From assembly GCF_028446585.1 (NCBI RefSeq), contig NZ_JAPFQL010000033.1, positions 1 to 54,111 on the forward strand: 54,111 nucleotides of DNA, given 5' to 3'. The translations under genes were made by a program, and so were the position numbers. Below the pieces are notes generated by a model. It was not told where the DNA came from, did no database searches, and worked only from the letters and a program-made list of their open reading frames with translations. This DNA comes from Intrasporangium calvum (GTDB taxonomy: Bacteria > Actinomycetota > Actinomycetes > Actinomycetales > Dermatophilaceae). Each line of letters begins with the position of its first letter. Position 1 is the stretch's first letter. This document shows, piece by piece, positions 1 through 9,594 of the stretch.

Positions 1-482
1 GCGTCGTGGTGCGGGAAGAGTGAGGCGACGTGCCCGTCCGGTCCGACCCCGAGGATGAGGACGTCGAAGGGCTCGGTCCCGTGCTGCGCGAGCGTGTCGG
101 CGTAGGCGGCTGCACCCGCCTCGGCGCTGGCGACCTCGTCCGGGCCCGGCACCCGGTGCACCTTGGCCGGGTCGAGGCCCAGGGTGCTGAGCCCCGCCTC
201 GTCGTTCTGCGTGTCGTTGCGGTCGGCATGTCCACGGGGGAGGAAGCGCTCGTCGCCCCACCAGACCCGCACGCGGCTCCAGTCGACCGCCGTGCGGCCG
301 GGCACCCGGGTCAACGACCGGATGATCTCAGAGCCGAGCGAGCCACCGGTCAGGACGACCTGAGCCTCGCCTGAGCGTCCCTGCGCGTCGAGCAGCGCGG
401 GCACGAGGCGGGCGGCGGCAGCGTCGGCGAGCGACTGCTTGTCCGGGTGGACGACGACGGCCGGGTGTGGCGCCGCGGTCAT
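1..482 (-). CDS. pgl: 6-phosphogluconolactonase (3' part cut by window edge)
   Basis: Hydrolyses 6-phosphogluconolactone to 6-phosphogluconate in the oxidative pentose phosphate pathway (cytosol). About 160 codons are visible from the ATG at 482 to the window edge with no stop, so the C-terminus is missing. Family motifs seen in order: VVLTGGSLGS near residues 47-56, VWWGDERFLP near 78-87, and LGVGPDGHVASLFP close to the truncated end, which match the phosphate- and lactone-binding loops of the glucosamine-6-phosphate isomerase/lactonase fold. The start overlaps the opcA stop by 4 bp (ATGA), so it is the last visible gene of the tkt-tal-pgi-zwf-opcA-pgl operon and is probably translationally coupled. 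The usual length is about 240-260 aa, so roughly one third is outside the window. Confidence 0.95.
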   Translation of the reverse strand, partial: MTAAPHPAVVVHPDKQSLADAAAARLVPALLDAQGRSGEAQVVLTGGSLGSEIIRSLTRVPGRTAVDWSRVRVWWGDERFLPRGHADRNDTQNDEAGLSTLGLDPAKVHRVPGPDEVASAEAGAAAYADTLAQHGTEPFDVLILGVGPDGHVASLFPHHD

Positions 483-1651
483 GACGACGGCTTCTTTCTC
501 GCGGGGGGCTTCGCCGCGGTCTCCTTCTCACGCGGCGTCTTCTTGCCGGCCAGCTTGCGGACCGTGGCCGAGTGGACCTGCTCGGTCTTGGAGCGATCCG
601 GCGCAGGCGGCGCCGTGATCATCGCCATCGCCTCCTTCGCCGAGTCGTCGCGCCCCAACCGGTCGGCGAGGCGTCGGGCTCGCTCGGGGTCGGGCGCCGT
701 GCCCGCCTTGGCCGCAGCGGCTGCCGACTGGCGGACCGGCTTGAGCTTGGAGAGTCCGTGCAGCAGCGCGTCCTCGTAGGTGTTGTCGGGGTCGAGACGG
801 CGCAGCTCGTCGGCGAGGATCTCGCGGGCCTCGCGACGCGGCAACGTGATCCGACGGTCCGGCTGCCCCGGCTGGGAGAGGGTCGCGACCGTGTCGCCGG
901 GCCGGACGAGATCGATCGGGCCACTCTTGCGCTCGAGTCGCACGGCGCTGATGCCGGAGCCGCGCGGCGTCGCGACCCGCTGGACCGGCACCTTGAGGCG
1001 ATAGGCCAGCCAGGCCGCGAGCAGGTCCGTGGACGGCGAGTCCGGCGCGCCGGAGACCACCGCCCTGGTCACCGGCTCGTGCGGCGGCTGGTCGAGGGCG
1101 GCGGCGAGGAGGCCGCGCCAGCGAGTGATCCGGGTCCACGAGAGGTCCGTGTCGCCGGGCTGGTAGGTCTGGGCCCGCTTCTTGAGCATCAGCCGCGAGT
1201 TGCGGTGCTGCGCCGCGTCCGTGATCCGCCGCTGCGCCATCGCCCCGATCGGGTCGCTCGCCACGTCACTCGGGGCCTCGCCGGGCCACCAGGCGACGAT
1301 GGGGGAGTCCGGCAGCAACAGCGGGACGACGACACTGGGGCCGTGCTTCGCGAGCGGACCGTAGAGGCGCAGCACGACGATCTCGCTCGCCCCTGCGTCG
1401 CCCCCGAGCCGGATCTGCGCGTCGAGCCGCTGGCGCCCGCGCCGGTCCCCGGCGATGACGACGATGATGCGACAAGGGTGCTGGCGGCTGGCGTGGTTGG
1501 CCACGTCGATCGCCTCGGAGGCATCGATGTCGTCCACGACGATGACGAGCGTGAGCACCCGGCCGAGCGCCATGGCGCCGACCTCGTTGCGGGTGCGCAC
1601 CAGGGTCTTGCTGATTTCCTTCGTCGTCGTGTCGGTCAGGTCCCTGATCAC
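479..1651 (-). CDS. opcA: glucose-6-phosphate dehydrogenase assembly protein OpcA
   Basis: OpcA is the actinobacterial/cyanobacterial cofactor needed for full activity and assembly of glucose-6-phosphate dehydrogenase (Zwf). The 390-residue product starts at a GTG overlapping the zwf stop (GTGA) and carries the typical N-terminal TLVIVVDD segment and the central LLLPDSPIVAWWPGEAP region characteristic of the family. The last ~60 residues (from about 330) are rich in Ala, Lys, Arg and Pro and end in a run of basic residues; this tail is longer than I expect for the family and looks disordered. Its position directly after zwf and before pgl is the conserved actinobacterial arrangement and makes the assignment secure. 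Confidence 0.95.
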   Translation of the reverse strand: MIRDLTDTTTKEISKTLVRTRNEVGAMALGRVLTLVIVVDDIDASEAIDVANHASRQHPCRIIVVIAGDRRGRQRLDAQIRLGGDAGASEIVVLRLYGPLAKHGPSVVVPLLLPDSPIVAWWPGEAPSDVASDPIGAMAQRRITDAAQHRNSRLMLKKRAQTYQPGDTDLSWTRITRWRGLLAAALDQPPHEPVTRAVVSGAPDSPSTDLLAAWLAYRLKVPVQRVATPRGSGISAVRLERKSGPIDLVRPGDTVATLSQPGQPDRRITLPRREAREILADELRRLDPDNTYEDALLHGLSKLKPVRQSAAAAAKAGTAPDPERARRLADRLGRDDSAKEAMAMITAPPAPDRSKTEQVHSATVRKLAGKKTPREKETAAKPPARKKPSS

Positions 1652-3189
1652 GGCATCCTCCAGGTCCGGCCGTCTCGGGCGAGCATGGCGTGGGCGGATG
1701 CCGGGCCCCAGGTCCCGGCAGGGTACTGCTCCGGCTTGCCGCTCCGCGCCCAGTGCTTGATCAGGGGGTCGAGGATCCGCCAGGACAGCTCGACCTCCTC
1801 GTGGCGCGGGAAGAGGGGCGGGTCCCCGAGCAGCACGTCGAGGATGAGGCGCTCATAGGCCTCGGGCGAAGCCTCCGTGAAGGACGAGCCGTAGCCGAAG
1901 TCCATCGTCACGTCCCGGATGTCCATCTGGGCCCCGGGGACCTTCGAGCCGAAGCGGATCGTGACGCCCTCGTCCGGCTGGACGCGGATCACGATGGCGT
2001 TCTGGCCCAGCTCCTCCGTCGCGGTGTGCGCGAACGGCAGGTGGGGCGCCCGCTTGAAGACGACGGCGATCTCGGTGACCCGCTTGCCGAGGCGCTTGCC
2101 GGCGCGCAGGTAGAAGGGCACGCCGGCCCAGCGTCGCGTGTCCACCTCCAGGGTGACGGCAGCGAACGTCTCCGTCTTGGAGTTCGTGTCGACGCCATCC
2201 TCCTCGAGATAGCCGGGGACCTCTGTGGCACCCTGCCAGCCGGCGGCGTACTGGCCTCGTGCGGCGTGGGCGTCGAGGTCGTCGGGCAGCCGCACCGCGG
2301 AGAGAACCTTCTCCTTCTCGGCACGCAGGTCGGTCGCATCGAAGGACACGGGCTCCTCCATCGCCGTCAGTGCGAGCAGCTGGAGGAGGTGGTTCTGGAT
2401 GACGTCGCGGGCCGCGCCGATCCCGTCGTAGTAGCCGGCCCGTCCCGCGATGCCGATGTCCTCGGCCATCGTGATCTGCACGTGGTCGACGTAGTGGGAG
2501 TTCCAGACCGGCTCGAACAGCTGGTTGGCGAAGCGCAGCGCGAGCAGGTTCTGGACCGTCTCCTTGCCGAGGTAGTGGTCGATCCGGAAGACGCTGTCCG
2601 GCGGGAAGACCTTCTCGACGATCCGGTTGAGCTCCTGGGCGGACCGCAGGTCGTGGCCGAAGGGCTTCTCGATGACGACGCGGCGCCAGGAGTCACCGGT
2701 GGAGGTGGTCAGGCCGCAGCGCTCGAGCTGCTCGCACACCGGCGCGAAGAACGCCGGCGGCACCGACAGGTAGAAGGCGTGGTTGCCCCCGGTGCCGCGC
2801 TCGGCGTCGAGCTCGTGGACCGTCTGGGTGAGCAGGTCGAAGGCGGCCGGGTCGTCGAAGGTCCCGGGGACGAACCGGAACCCCTCGGACAGGTTGCGCC
2901 ACACGTCGTCGCTGAACGGCGTGCGGGCGTACTGCCGGACCGCGTCGTGGACGACCTTGCCGAAGTCCTGGGTAGCCCAGTCGCGCCGGGCGAAGCCCAC
3001 GAGCGAGAAGCCGGGTGGGAGCAGGCCACGGTTGGCCAGGTCGTAGACGGCCGGCATGAGCTTCTTGCGGGCCAGGTCTCCGGTGACCCCGAAGAGCACC
3101 AGCCCGCACGGGCCAGCGATCCGGGGGAGTCGTTTGTCCTCGGGATCGCGAAGCGGGTTGACGCCCGGCGCGACTCGCGCTGGGCTCAT
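1648..3189 (-). CDS. zwf: glucose-6-phosphate 1-dehydrogenase
   Basis: Oxidises glucose 6-phosphate to 6-phosphogluconolactone with NADP, the committed step of the oxidative pentose phosphate pathway. The 513-residue protein has the nucleotide-binding loop GVTGDLARKK near residues 34-43 and the substrate/active-site signature RIDHYLGKE near residue 200, both textbook G6PDH motifs, and the length matches the family. The ATG start at 3189 overlaps the pgi stop by 4 bp and its stop overlaps opcA, so expression is expected to be coupled. No disrupted motifs are visible. Confidence 0.97.
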   Translation of the reverse strand: MSPARVAPGVNPLRDPEDKRLPRIAGPCGLVLFGVTGDLARKKLMPAVYDLANRGLLPPGFSLVGFARRDWATQDFGKVVHDAVRQYARTPFSDDVWRNLSEGFRFVPGTFDDPAAFDLLTQTVHELDAERGTGGNHAFYLSVPPAFFAPVCEQLERCGLTTSTGDSWRRVVIEKPFGHDLRSAQELNRIVEKVFPPDSVFRIDHYLGKETVQNLLALRFANQLFEPVWNSHYVDHVQITMAEDIGIAGRAGYYDGIGAARDVIQNHLLQLLALTAMEEPVSFDATDLRAEKEKVLSAVRLPDDLDAHAARGQYAAGWQGATEVPGYLEEDGVDTNSKTETFAAVTLEVDTRRWAGVPFYLRAGKRLGKRVTEIAVVFKRAPHLPFAHTATEELGQNAIVIRVQPDEGVTIRFGSKVPGAQMDIRDVTMDFGYGSSFTEASPEAYERLILDVLLGDPPLFPRHEEVELSWRILDPLIKHWARSGKPEQYPAGTWGPASAHAMLARDGRTWRMP

Positions 3190-4832
3190 CCGTGGTCACC
3201 CGAGCGCAGCGCTGCCAGCACCTGCGCCAGACCGGCGTCGTGGTCGGTCAGGTGCAGCTGGAGCACCGGGCGACCATGGTCCGCGAGGACCTGCGCGTCC
3301 CCACCCGCCTGGGCGGCGATGAACTGGCCGAACGTGAAGTCGCGACCGGGGACCGCGAGGTCCTCGCGTGGGGCCGAGGTGATCTGGACGTAGACGCCGA
3401 CGGCCGGGCCCCCCTTGTGGAACTGGCCGGTGGAGTGGAGGAACCGCGGCCCCCAGCCGAAGGTCGTGGGGCGCTGCGTCCGGGCCGCCAGCGCGCTGCG
3501 GCAGTCGGCCAGCTCGGCGTCGCCGAGCCGGTCGAGGTAGGCCATCACCGCGACGTAACCCCGCTCGCCGACCTGGCCGAGCAGTGCCTCCACGGCGTCC
3601 GAGACGGTGCGCGCCGCCGGCGCCGACGAACCTGAGCCCGTGGGGAGCCAGTCCCCGCCGAGAGAGCGGACCTCCACGGCTCCGTCGACGTATGCCGCCG
3701 GGCTGGCTTCCCGGGCCCCCTGCTCGAGGAGCCCTCGGGCTGCCTGCTTGGCCGACTCGACGTCGGGCTGGTCGAAGGGGTTGATGCCGAGCAGCCGGCC
3801 GGCCACGGCGGTGGCCGCCTCCCACAGGAGGAGCTGGGCGCCCAGCGTCCCGCCGATGCGGACCGCGTCGCCCTCGGGTCGGGTGTCGTCGTCGGTGGCC
3901 ACGAGTCGGGCCACGAGCACGTCCGGTGCCGCCCAGGCCAGCTCGGGGGCGTCGTCCGACTCGACCACGACGGGCAGCACGCCCGTGCCGTCCTTGCCGG
4001 TCGACTCCGCGATGAGCTGCTCCGCCCAGTCGGCGAAACCGTGGATGCCCGACCCGTCCTCGACGAGGACGAGCTTGTCGCGCAGCGGGGTGGTGCCGCC
4101 CATTGCGGCGCCGAGTCGAAGCGCCGGGTTGGCGTCGTCGTCCGCGGCGAGCAGGTCGGCGACCGACTCTGCCTCGTCGAGCAGGGCGGCGACGTCGACG
4201 CCGGCGAGCCCGCTCGGCACGAGCCCGAAGGCGGTGAGCGCCGAGTAGCGCCCGCCCACGTCGGGGTCGGCGTTGACGACGCGGTAGCCCTTGGCCCGCG
4301 CCTCCTGGTCCAGGGGGCTGCCCGGGTCGGTCACGACGACGATGCGCTCGGCGGGGTCGATGCCGGCGTCCGTGAAGGCCTGCTCGTAGGCGCGGCGCTG
4401 GGAGTCCGTCTCGACCGTGGAGCCCGACTTGCTCGAGACGACGACCACGGTGTGCTCGAGGTCGTCGGAGATCGCGCGGCGCACGTAGTCGGGGTCGGAG
4501 GAGTCGAGCACGACGAGGGGACGGCCGGCAGTGGCGCAGATGACCTCGGGAGCGAGCGACGACCCGCCCATGCCGCAGAGGACCACGTGATCGAGGCCCT
4601 GCTGCGCCAACGCGTCCCGCAGCGCGGCGATCTCACCGACGAGCGGTCGGGACGACCGGGCCAGGCCGACCCAGGAGAGCCGCTCGCCCGCCTCTGGCTC
4701 GGCCTCCGGACCCCAGAGTCCGGCGTCCTGGGCGAAGAGACGACTGGCCACCGCGTCGCGCACGAGGTCGGGCACGTGCTGCTCGATGGCGTCCGCGGCC
4801 GCCCCTGAGGCGCTCACGGAGAGGGAGCTCAT
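3186..4832 (-). CDS. pgi: glucose-6-phosphate isomerase
   Basis: Interconverts glucose 6-phosphate and fructose 6-phosphate. The open frame extends far upstream without a stop, but the real start is the ATG at 4832, which overlaps the tal stop (ATGA) and gives 548 residues starting [10 protein letters not shown]. Visible SIS-domain signatures: [16 protein letters not shown] in the first third, SKSGSTVET shortly after (phosphosugar binding) and [18 protein letters not shown] centrally. It belongs to the divergent actinobacterial isomerase type found between tal and zwf, not the classic Escherichia coli type. A one-mismatch copy of the dispersed 16-bp word lies inside the coding sequence at 3689-3704. 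Confidence 0.93.
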   Translation of the reverse strand: MSSLSVSASGAAADAIEQHVPDLVRDAVASRLFAQDAGLWGPEAEPEAGERLSWVGLARSSRPLVGEIAALRDALAQQGLDHVVLCGMGGSSLAPEVICATAGRPLVVLDSSDPDYVRRAISDDLEHTVVVVSSKSGSTVETDSQRRAYEQAFTDAGIDPAERIVVVTDPGSPLDQEARAKGYRVVNADPDVGGRYSALTAFGLVPSGLAGVDVAALLDEAESVADLLAADDDANPALRLGAAMGGTTPLRDKLVLVEDGSGIHGFADWAEQLIAESTGKDGTGVLPVVVESDDAPELAWAAPDVLVARLVATDDDTRPEGDAVRIGGTLGAQLLLWEAATAVAGRLLGINPFDQPDVESAKQAARGLLEQGAREASPAAYVDGAVEVRSLGGDWLPTGSGSSAPAARTVSDAVEALLGQVGERGYVAVMAYLDRLGDAELADCRSALAARTQRPTTFGWGPRFLHSTGQFHKGGPAVGVYVQITSAPREDLAVPGRDFTFGQFIAAQAGGDAQVLADHGRPVLQLHLTDHDAGLAQVLAALRSGDHG

Positions 4833-5941
4833 GCCCGCACCTTCTCCATCTCCGCGGCGACGCCGTCGAGCAGCTCGCCCCAGGACTTCTCGAACTTGTC
4901 GACGCCTTCGTCCTCGAGCAGGGCCACCACCTCGGTGTAGGACACGCCCTGGGCCGCCAAGGCGTCGAGGACGGCTGCGGCCTCGGCGTAGGAGCCGGTG
5001 ATCGTGTCGCCGCGGACCTCGCCGTGGTCGGCGGTCGCCTCGAGGGTCTTGCCCGGCATGGTGTTGACCACTCCTGGGGCCACGAGCTCGGTGACGTAGA
5101 GGGTGTCCGAGTAGGCGGGGTCCTTGACCCCGGTCGAGGCCCACAGCGGGCGCTGGGGGTTGGCCCCCTCGTCGGCCAGGCTGCGCCACCTCGGTGTGCT
5201 GAAGACCTCCTCGAAGGCCTGGTAGGCCAGCCGGGCGTTGGCGACGCCGGCCTGGCCACGCAGAGCCTTCGCCTCGTCCGTCCCGATCTCGTCGAGCCGC
5301 CTGTCGATCTCGGTGTCCACGCGGGAGACGAAGAACGAGGCCACGGAGTGGATGGTCGAGAGGTCCGTGCCGGCAGCGTGGGCCTTCTCGAGGCCCTCGA
5401 GGTAGGCGTTCATCACCGCGCGGTAGCGGTCGAGCGAGAAGATCAGGGTGACGTTGACGCTGATGCCCTCGGCGATCACGGCCGTGATCGCCGGCAGCCC
5501 CGCCTTGGTCGCCGGGATCTTGATGAGGACGTTGGGCCGGTCGACGTCGGCGTACATCTGCTTGGCCTGGGCGATCGTCGCCTCGGTGTCGTGGGCGAGG
5601 CGGGGGTCCACCTCGATCGAGGCGCGTCCGTCGACCCCGCCCGTCCGGTCGTAGAGGGGGCGGAAGAGGTCGCAGGCCTCCCGCACGTCCGCGGTCGTCA
5701 GCTCGTGGACGACCTCGTCGACGTTCTTGCCTGCGGCCGTCAGCGCGCCGAGGTCCTCGTTGTAGCGGTCGCCCTTGGACAGGGCGGCCTGGAAGATCGA
5801 CGGGTTGGAGGTCAGGCCGACCACGTTGCGCTCCTCCATGAGCTCCGCGATCTTCCCGGTCTCGAGCAGCTCCCGGGACAGGTCGTCCAGCCAGATGGAG
5901 ACACCGGCGTCGGACAGGGCCTTGGTGTTGGGGTTCGTCAT
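4829..5941 (-). CDS. tal: transaldolase
   Basis: Transfers a dihydroxyacetone unit between sugar phosphates in the non-oxidative pentose phosphate pathway. The ATG at 5941 gives 370 residues beginning [10 protein letters not shown]; a GAGGAAG ribosome-binding sequence sits about 8 nt upstream, which favours this ATG over the GTG at 5950 that overlaps the tkt stop. Motifs seen: [12 protein letters not shown] near residue 42, and [11 protein letters not shown] near residue 140 containing the Schiff-base lysine. The length fits the long actinobacterial transaldolase class often located with pgi. It follows tkt by 5 nt and overlaps pgi by 4 nt. Confidence 0.95.
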   Translation of the reverse strand: MTNPNTKALSDAGVSIWLDDLSRELLETGKIAELMEERNVVGLTSNPSIFQAALSKGDRYNEDLGALTAAGKNVDEVVHELTTADVREACDLFRPLYDRTGGVDGRASIEVDPRLAHDTEATIAQAKQMYADVDRPNVLIKIPATKAGLPAITAVIAEGISVNVTLIFSLDRYRAVMNAYLEGLEKAHAAGTDLSTIHSVASFFVSRVDTEIDRRLDEIGTDEAKALRGQAGVANARLAYQAFEEVFSTPRWRSLADEGANPQRPLWASTGVKDPAYSDTLYVTELVAPGVVNTMPGKTLEATADHGEVRGDTITGSYAEAAAVLDALAAQGVSYTEVVALLEDEGVDKFEKSWGELLDGVAAEMEKVRA

Positions 5942-5946
5942 GGTGG

Positions 5947-8298
5947 TCACTTCCTCTTCGAGTTCGAGGTGTGCGCGGTCGCGGACTTCTTGGCGGCGGC
6001 CCGGGGGGTCTTGCTCGACACGTCGGTGTCGCCGCTCCCCGAGCGCTTGCGCGGGTTGGTCTCGGTGATGCCGGGCGCGTGGACCGCCTCGCGGGCGGCC
6101 TTGATCGACTCCTTGGCGGCCTTGACGACGGCGTCGGAGGTGATGCCGAACTCCCGGAAGACGGTCTGGTAGTCGGCCGAGGCGCCGAAGTGCTCGAGGC
6201 TGATGGTGCGACCGGCGTCGCCGACGATGTCGTGCCAGCCCATCGAGACACCGGCCTCGACGCTGACGCGAGCTCGCACGGACGGGGGGAGCACCTTGTT
6301 CTGGTAGCTCTTCGACTGCTTCTCGAACCACTCACGGCAGGGCATCGACACCACGCGGGTGGCGATCCGGGCCTTCTCGAGGCGCTCCGCGGCCTCCACG
6401 GCGAGCTGCACCTCCGATCCGGTCGCGACGAGGACGACGTCGGGGTCGCCGGGGCGGGACTCCTCGACGAGGACGTAGGCACCCTTGGCCGTGCCGCTCG
6501 CCTTGCCGTGGATCCGCCGGTCCCACGTGGGGACGGCCTGGCGGGTCAGGGCGAGGGCCGTCGGCCCGGTCGCGTTGGTGAGGATGTGGGCCCACGCGGC
6601 CGCGGTCTCGTTGGCGTCGGCGGGTCGCACGACGTCGAGCCCGGGGATGGCGCGCAGCGCGGCGAGGTGCTCGACCGGCTGGTGGGTCGGGCCGTCCTCG
6701 CCGAGGCCGATCGAGTCGTGCGTCCACACGTAGGTGACCGGCAGCTGCTGAAGGGCGGCGAGCCGGACCGCGGGACGCATGTAGTCGGAGAAGACGAGGA
6801 ACGTGCCACCGTAGGGCCGGGTCAGGCCCTCGAGAGCGATGCCGTTGAGGATCATCCCCATCCCGTGCTCGCGGATGCCGAAGTGGAGAGTCCGCCCGTA
6901 GGGGTGGCCCTGCCACGCGTCGGTCTGCCTGGAGGTGGGGATGAAGGACGGCTCGCCCTCCATCGTCGTGTTGTTGGACTCGGCGAGGTCGGCCGAGCCG
7001 CCCCACAACTCGGGCATGACGGAGGCGAGGGCGGTCAGCACCTTGCCCGAGGCGGCCCGGGTCGCCACGCCCTTGGCGTCGGCAGGGAACGTGGGCAGCG
7101 CCTTGGTCAGTCCCTCGGGTGCCTTCCCGGCCACGACCCGGTCGAGCAGGGCAGCGCGGTCGGGGTTCGCCTTGCGCCACGCCTTGTAGGACTTGTCCCA
7201 CTCCCGGTGGGCGGCCTTGCCGCGCTTGACGACCTCGCGGGCCCGCTTGAGGACGGCGGGCTCCACGACGAACGACTTCTCGGGGTCGAAGCCGAGCAGC
7301 TCCTTCGTCGCGGCGACCTCCTCGGCGCCGAGCGCGGACCCGTGGGACTTGCCCGTGTCCTGCTTGGTCGGGGCGGGCCAGGCGATGATCGTGCGCAGGA
7401 TGACGAGCGTCGGCCGGTTCGGCTCGGCGTCGCCGGAGCGGATGGCGGCGAGGAGCGCGTCGACGTCCTCGACGTAGCGGTCGCCGTCGCCGTCGCCCCG
7501 CCAGTCGACGGTGACGACGTGCCAGCCGTAGGCCTCGTAGCGCTTGGCGACGTCCTCGCTGAAGGCGATGTCGGTGTCGTCCTCGATCGAGATCTGGTTG
7601 GCGTCGTAGACGACGGTGAGGTTGCCGAGCTCCTGGTGGCCGGCGAGCGCGCAGGCCTCGTGCGTCACACCCTCCTGCAGGTCCCCGTCGGACGCGATGA
7701 CGTAGACGTGGTGGTCGAACGGGCTGGTCCCCGGGTCGGCATCGGGGTCGAAGAGGCCGCGCTGGCGGCGCTGGGCCATCGCCATCCCGACGGCGGAGGC
7801 CAGACCTGAGCCGAGCGGTCCGGTCGTGATCTCCACCCCGGCCGTGTGGTGGACCTCGGGGTGACCGGGCGTCTTCGAGCCCCACGTGCGCAGCGCCTTG
7901 AGGTCGTCGAGCTCGAGGCCGTAGCCGCTGAGGTAGAGCTGGACGTACTGAGTCAGGCTCGAGTGCCCCGCTGACAGCACGAACCGGTCGCGACCGAGCC
8001 AGGCCGGGTCGGCCGGGTCGTGGCGCATGACGTTCTGGTAGAGCAGGTACGCGAGCGGGGCCAGTGACATGGCCGTCCCGGGGTGGCCGTTGCCCACCTT
8101 CTGCACCGCGTCGGCCGCGAGCAGCCGCGCGCTGTCGACGGCTCGCACGTCGAGGTCGGACCAGCCGGCCCCCTCACAGACCGGCCGGGGGAGGCGCGGG
8201 TCCCGTCCGGCCAAGGGGTCCTTGGTCGCCGACCTCGATCGACTGGGCTTGCTCTCCGTGGCAGGTGCAGTGGCGGTTGCACTGGTCGGGGTAGGCAC
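5947..8298 (-). CDS. tkt: transketolase with N- and C-terminal extensions
   Basis: Thiamine-diphosphate enzyme that transfers two-carbon units between sugar phosphates. The open frame has no stop upstream; the GTG at 8298 is chosen because AAGGAG (8308-8313 on the complement) is 9 nt upstream, giving 783 residues. Core motifs are intact: [10 protein letters not shown] (thiamine site), SDGDLQEG followed by an NQISIED segment (ThDP/Mg motif), and [10 protein letters not shown] with the catalytic glutamate. It carries about 50 extra N-terminal residues rich in Thr/Ala/Ser and a ~45-residue C-terminal tail rich in Lys, Ser and Arg ending in SNSKRK, neither part of a normal transketolase of ~690 residues. 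First gene of the pentose phosphate operon, divergent from ctaB. Confidence 0.94.
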   Translation of the reverse strand: MPTPTSATATAPATESKPSRSRSATKDPLAGRDPRLPRPVCEGAGWSDLDVRAVDSARLLAADAVQKVGNGHPGTAMSLAPLAYLLYQNVMRHDPADPAWLGRDRFVLSAGHSSLTQYVQLYLSGYGLELDDLKALRTWGSKTPGHPEVHHTAGVEITTGPLGSGLASAVGMAMAQRRQRGLFDPDADPGTSPFDHHVYVIASDGDLQEGVTHEACALAGHQELGNLTVVYDANQISIEDDTDIAFSEDVAKRYEAYGWHVVTVDWRGDGDGDRYVEDVDALLAAIRSGDAEPNRPTLVILRTIIAWPAPTKQDTGKSHGSALGAEEVAATKELLGFDPEKSFVVEPAVLKRAREVVKRGKAAHREWDKSYKAWRKANPDRAALLDRVVAGKAPEGLTKALPTFPADAKGVATRAASGKVLTALASVMPELWGGSADLAESNNTTMEGEPSFIPTSRQTDAWQGHPYGRTLHFGIREHGMGMILNGIALEGLTRPYGGTFLVFSDYMRPAVRLAALQQLPVTYVWTHDSIGLGEDGPTHQPVEHLAALRAIPGLDVVRPADANETAAAWAHILTNATGPTALALTRQAVPTWDRRIHGKASGTAKGAYVLVEESRPGDPDVVLVATGSEVQLAVEAAERLEKARIATRVVSMPCREWFEKQSKSYQNKVLPPSVRARVSVEAGVSMGWHDIVGDAGRTISLEHFGASADYQTVFREFGITSDAVVKAAKESIKAAREAVHAPGITETNPRKRSGSGDTDVSSKTPRAAAKKSATAHTSNSKRK

Positions 8299-8556
8299 GG
8301 GGGCGGTCTCCTTCTGGGCCGGGTGCGGGGCGGCACGTACGGGGACGAGCCTAGTGCGTGGGCTGTGAGGCGGGGCACGACGTGCAGGGAGTTGCCGGGG
8401 ACTGCTCGGGGCTCCCATACCCACGGTCCTTCCCCACCGGCAGGACCTCTCGCCGTTATCCGCCAAAGTACGGGCTAGACTTCGGGCCAGACTTGCCTGT
8501 CACCGGAGCACCGGACTGTCGGGCGCGACGGATCAGCGACGGAAGACAAGGACTGC
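8299..8556. promoter_or_regulatory. divergent promoter region between tkt and ctaB
   Basis: A 258-bp non-coding interval between the divergent tkt and ctaB starts. On the minus strand TAGGCT (complement of 8348-8353) would place a tkt transcript start near 8341, a ~43-nt leader. On the plus strand TAGACT at 8476-8481 fits a ctaB -10 with a ~70-nt leader. The -35 elements are not obvious. No other gene is visible. Confidence 0.5.
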
Positions 8557-9519
8557 ATGACTACGGTGGACGCCCGCGCCGAGCTGTCGGCGCTCTCGGG
8601 CCCGGACGGCAGCGGCCTGCGGTTCCTGGTCGGCCAGTACGTCTCACTGATGAAGCCGCGGATCATCGAGCTGCTGCTCATCACCACGATCCCCGTCATG
8701 TTCCTCGCCGCAGGAGGTGTTCCCAACCTCCTGCTCGTTCTGGCGACCCTCGTCGGCGGCACGCTGTCGGCCGGAGCGGCCAACACACTCAACTGCTACA
8801 TCGACCGCGACATCGACGCGGTGATGCACCGCACGAGCAAGCGGCCGCTGGTCACCGGCACGATCAGCCCGCGCGGCGCGCTCGTCTTCGGGGCCGTCCT
8901 CACCGTCGTCTCCACGCTGTGGCTGGGCCTGCTCGTCAACTGGCTGAGCGCCTGGCTGTCGCTCGCCGCCCTGCTGTTCTACGTCTTCGGCTACACGCTG
9001 CTGCTCAAGCGACGCACGGCACAGAACATCGTCTGGGGCGGCGCGGCCGGCTGCATGCCGGTCCTGATCGGCTGGTCGGCCGTGACCAACTCGATCAGCT
9101 GGTCGGCCTTCATCCTCTTCATGGTGATCTTCTTCTGGACGCCTCCGCACTACTGGCCGCTGTCGATGCGCTTCAAGCAGGACTACGCCAAGGCGGATGT
9201 CCCGATGCTGCCGGTCCTGGAGGAGATGGTGGTCGTCGCGCGGCAGATCGTCCTCTACGCGTGGGCGATGGTCCTCACGTCCCTCGCGCTGGTCCCGGTC
9301 GGGGCGATGGGCTGGATCTACACGCTGACGGCGGTCGGCGCCGGGGTGCTCTTCCTGGCGGAGGCCCACCGGCTGCTCTCCTCGGCCCGCGCCGGCGCTC
9401 CCGAGTCCAAGCTCCGCCCGATGCGGCTCTTCCACTTCTCGATCACCTACTTGACGATCCTCTTCGTCGGGGTGGCACTCGACCCCATCTGGCACCTGGC
9501 CCTGCCCGGGCTCTCCTGA
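8557..9519 (+). CDS. ctaB: protoheme IX farnesyltransferase (heme O synthase)
   Basis: Adds a farnesyl group to heme B to make heme O, for heme-copper oxidases; integral membrane protein of the UbiA family. The 320-residue product begins at ATG 8557. The first prenyl-diphosphate-binding motif [15 protein letters not shown] (N-x3-D-x3-D) is near residue 80, preceded by [19 protein letters not shown] as in other CtaB proteins, and the rest alternates hydrophobic helices as expected for a 7-9 helix protein. Divergent from tkt, the usual actinobacterial arrangement; ctaA, the next enzyme in heme A synthesis, lies nearby on the other strand at 10680-11606. Confidence 0.96.
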   Translation: MTTVDARAELSALSGPDGSGLRFLVGQYVSLMKPRIIELLLITTIPVMFLAAGGVPNLLLVLATLVGGTLSAGAANTLNCYIDRDIDAVMHRTSKRPLVTGTISPRGALVFGAVLTVVSTLWLGLLVNWLSAWLSLAALLFYVFGYTLLLKRRTAQNIVWGGAAGCMPVLIGWSAVTNSISWSAFILFMVIFFWTPPHYWPLSMRFKQDYAKADVPMLPVLEEMVVVARQIVLYAWAMVLTSLALVPVGAMGWIYTLTAVGAGVLFLAEAHRLLSSARAGAPESKLRPMRLFHFSITYLTILFVGVALDPIWHLALPGLS

Positions 9520-9550
9520 GCCACCCGGTCGACTGAGCCACTCGGTCGAC
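9517..9550 (+). repeat. 17-bp tandem duplication at the ctaB stop
   Basis: Two adjacent 17-mers, 9517-9533 and 9534-9550 (TGAGCCACYCGGTCGAC), differ at one position. The first contains the ctaB TGA stop. Local duplication; function unknown. Confidence 0.8.
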
Positions 9551-9556
9551 AGCGGA

Positions 9557-9572
9557 CGTATGCCGCTGGGCT
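9557..9572 (-). repeat. exact copy of dispersed word AGCCCAGCGGCATACG
   Basis: Read on the minus strand, this lies 22 nt beyond the stop of the GNAT-Nudix gene, in its sense direction. It is followed on that strand by a CCGCT that could pair with AGCGG of the word (9551-9567) to form a small hairpin in the convergent ctaB/GNAT-Nudix gap. Confidence 0.85.
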
Positions 9573-9594
9573 CGGTCCCGCACGGGCGTGGCAG

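Noticed and set aside
3186-6482. A 1098-codon open frame covering pgi and an upstream extension
   Set aside because: The upstream part lies antisense or out of phase to tal and tkt, lacks any recognisable protein, and the ATG at 4832 overlapping the tal stop fixes the pgi start.
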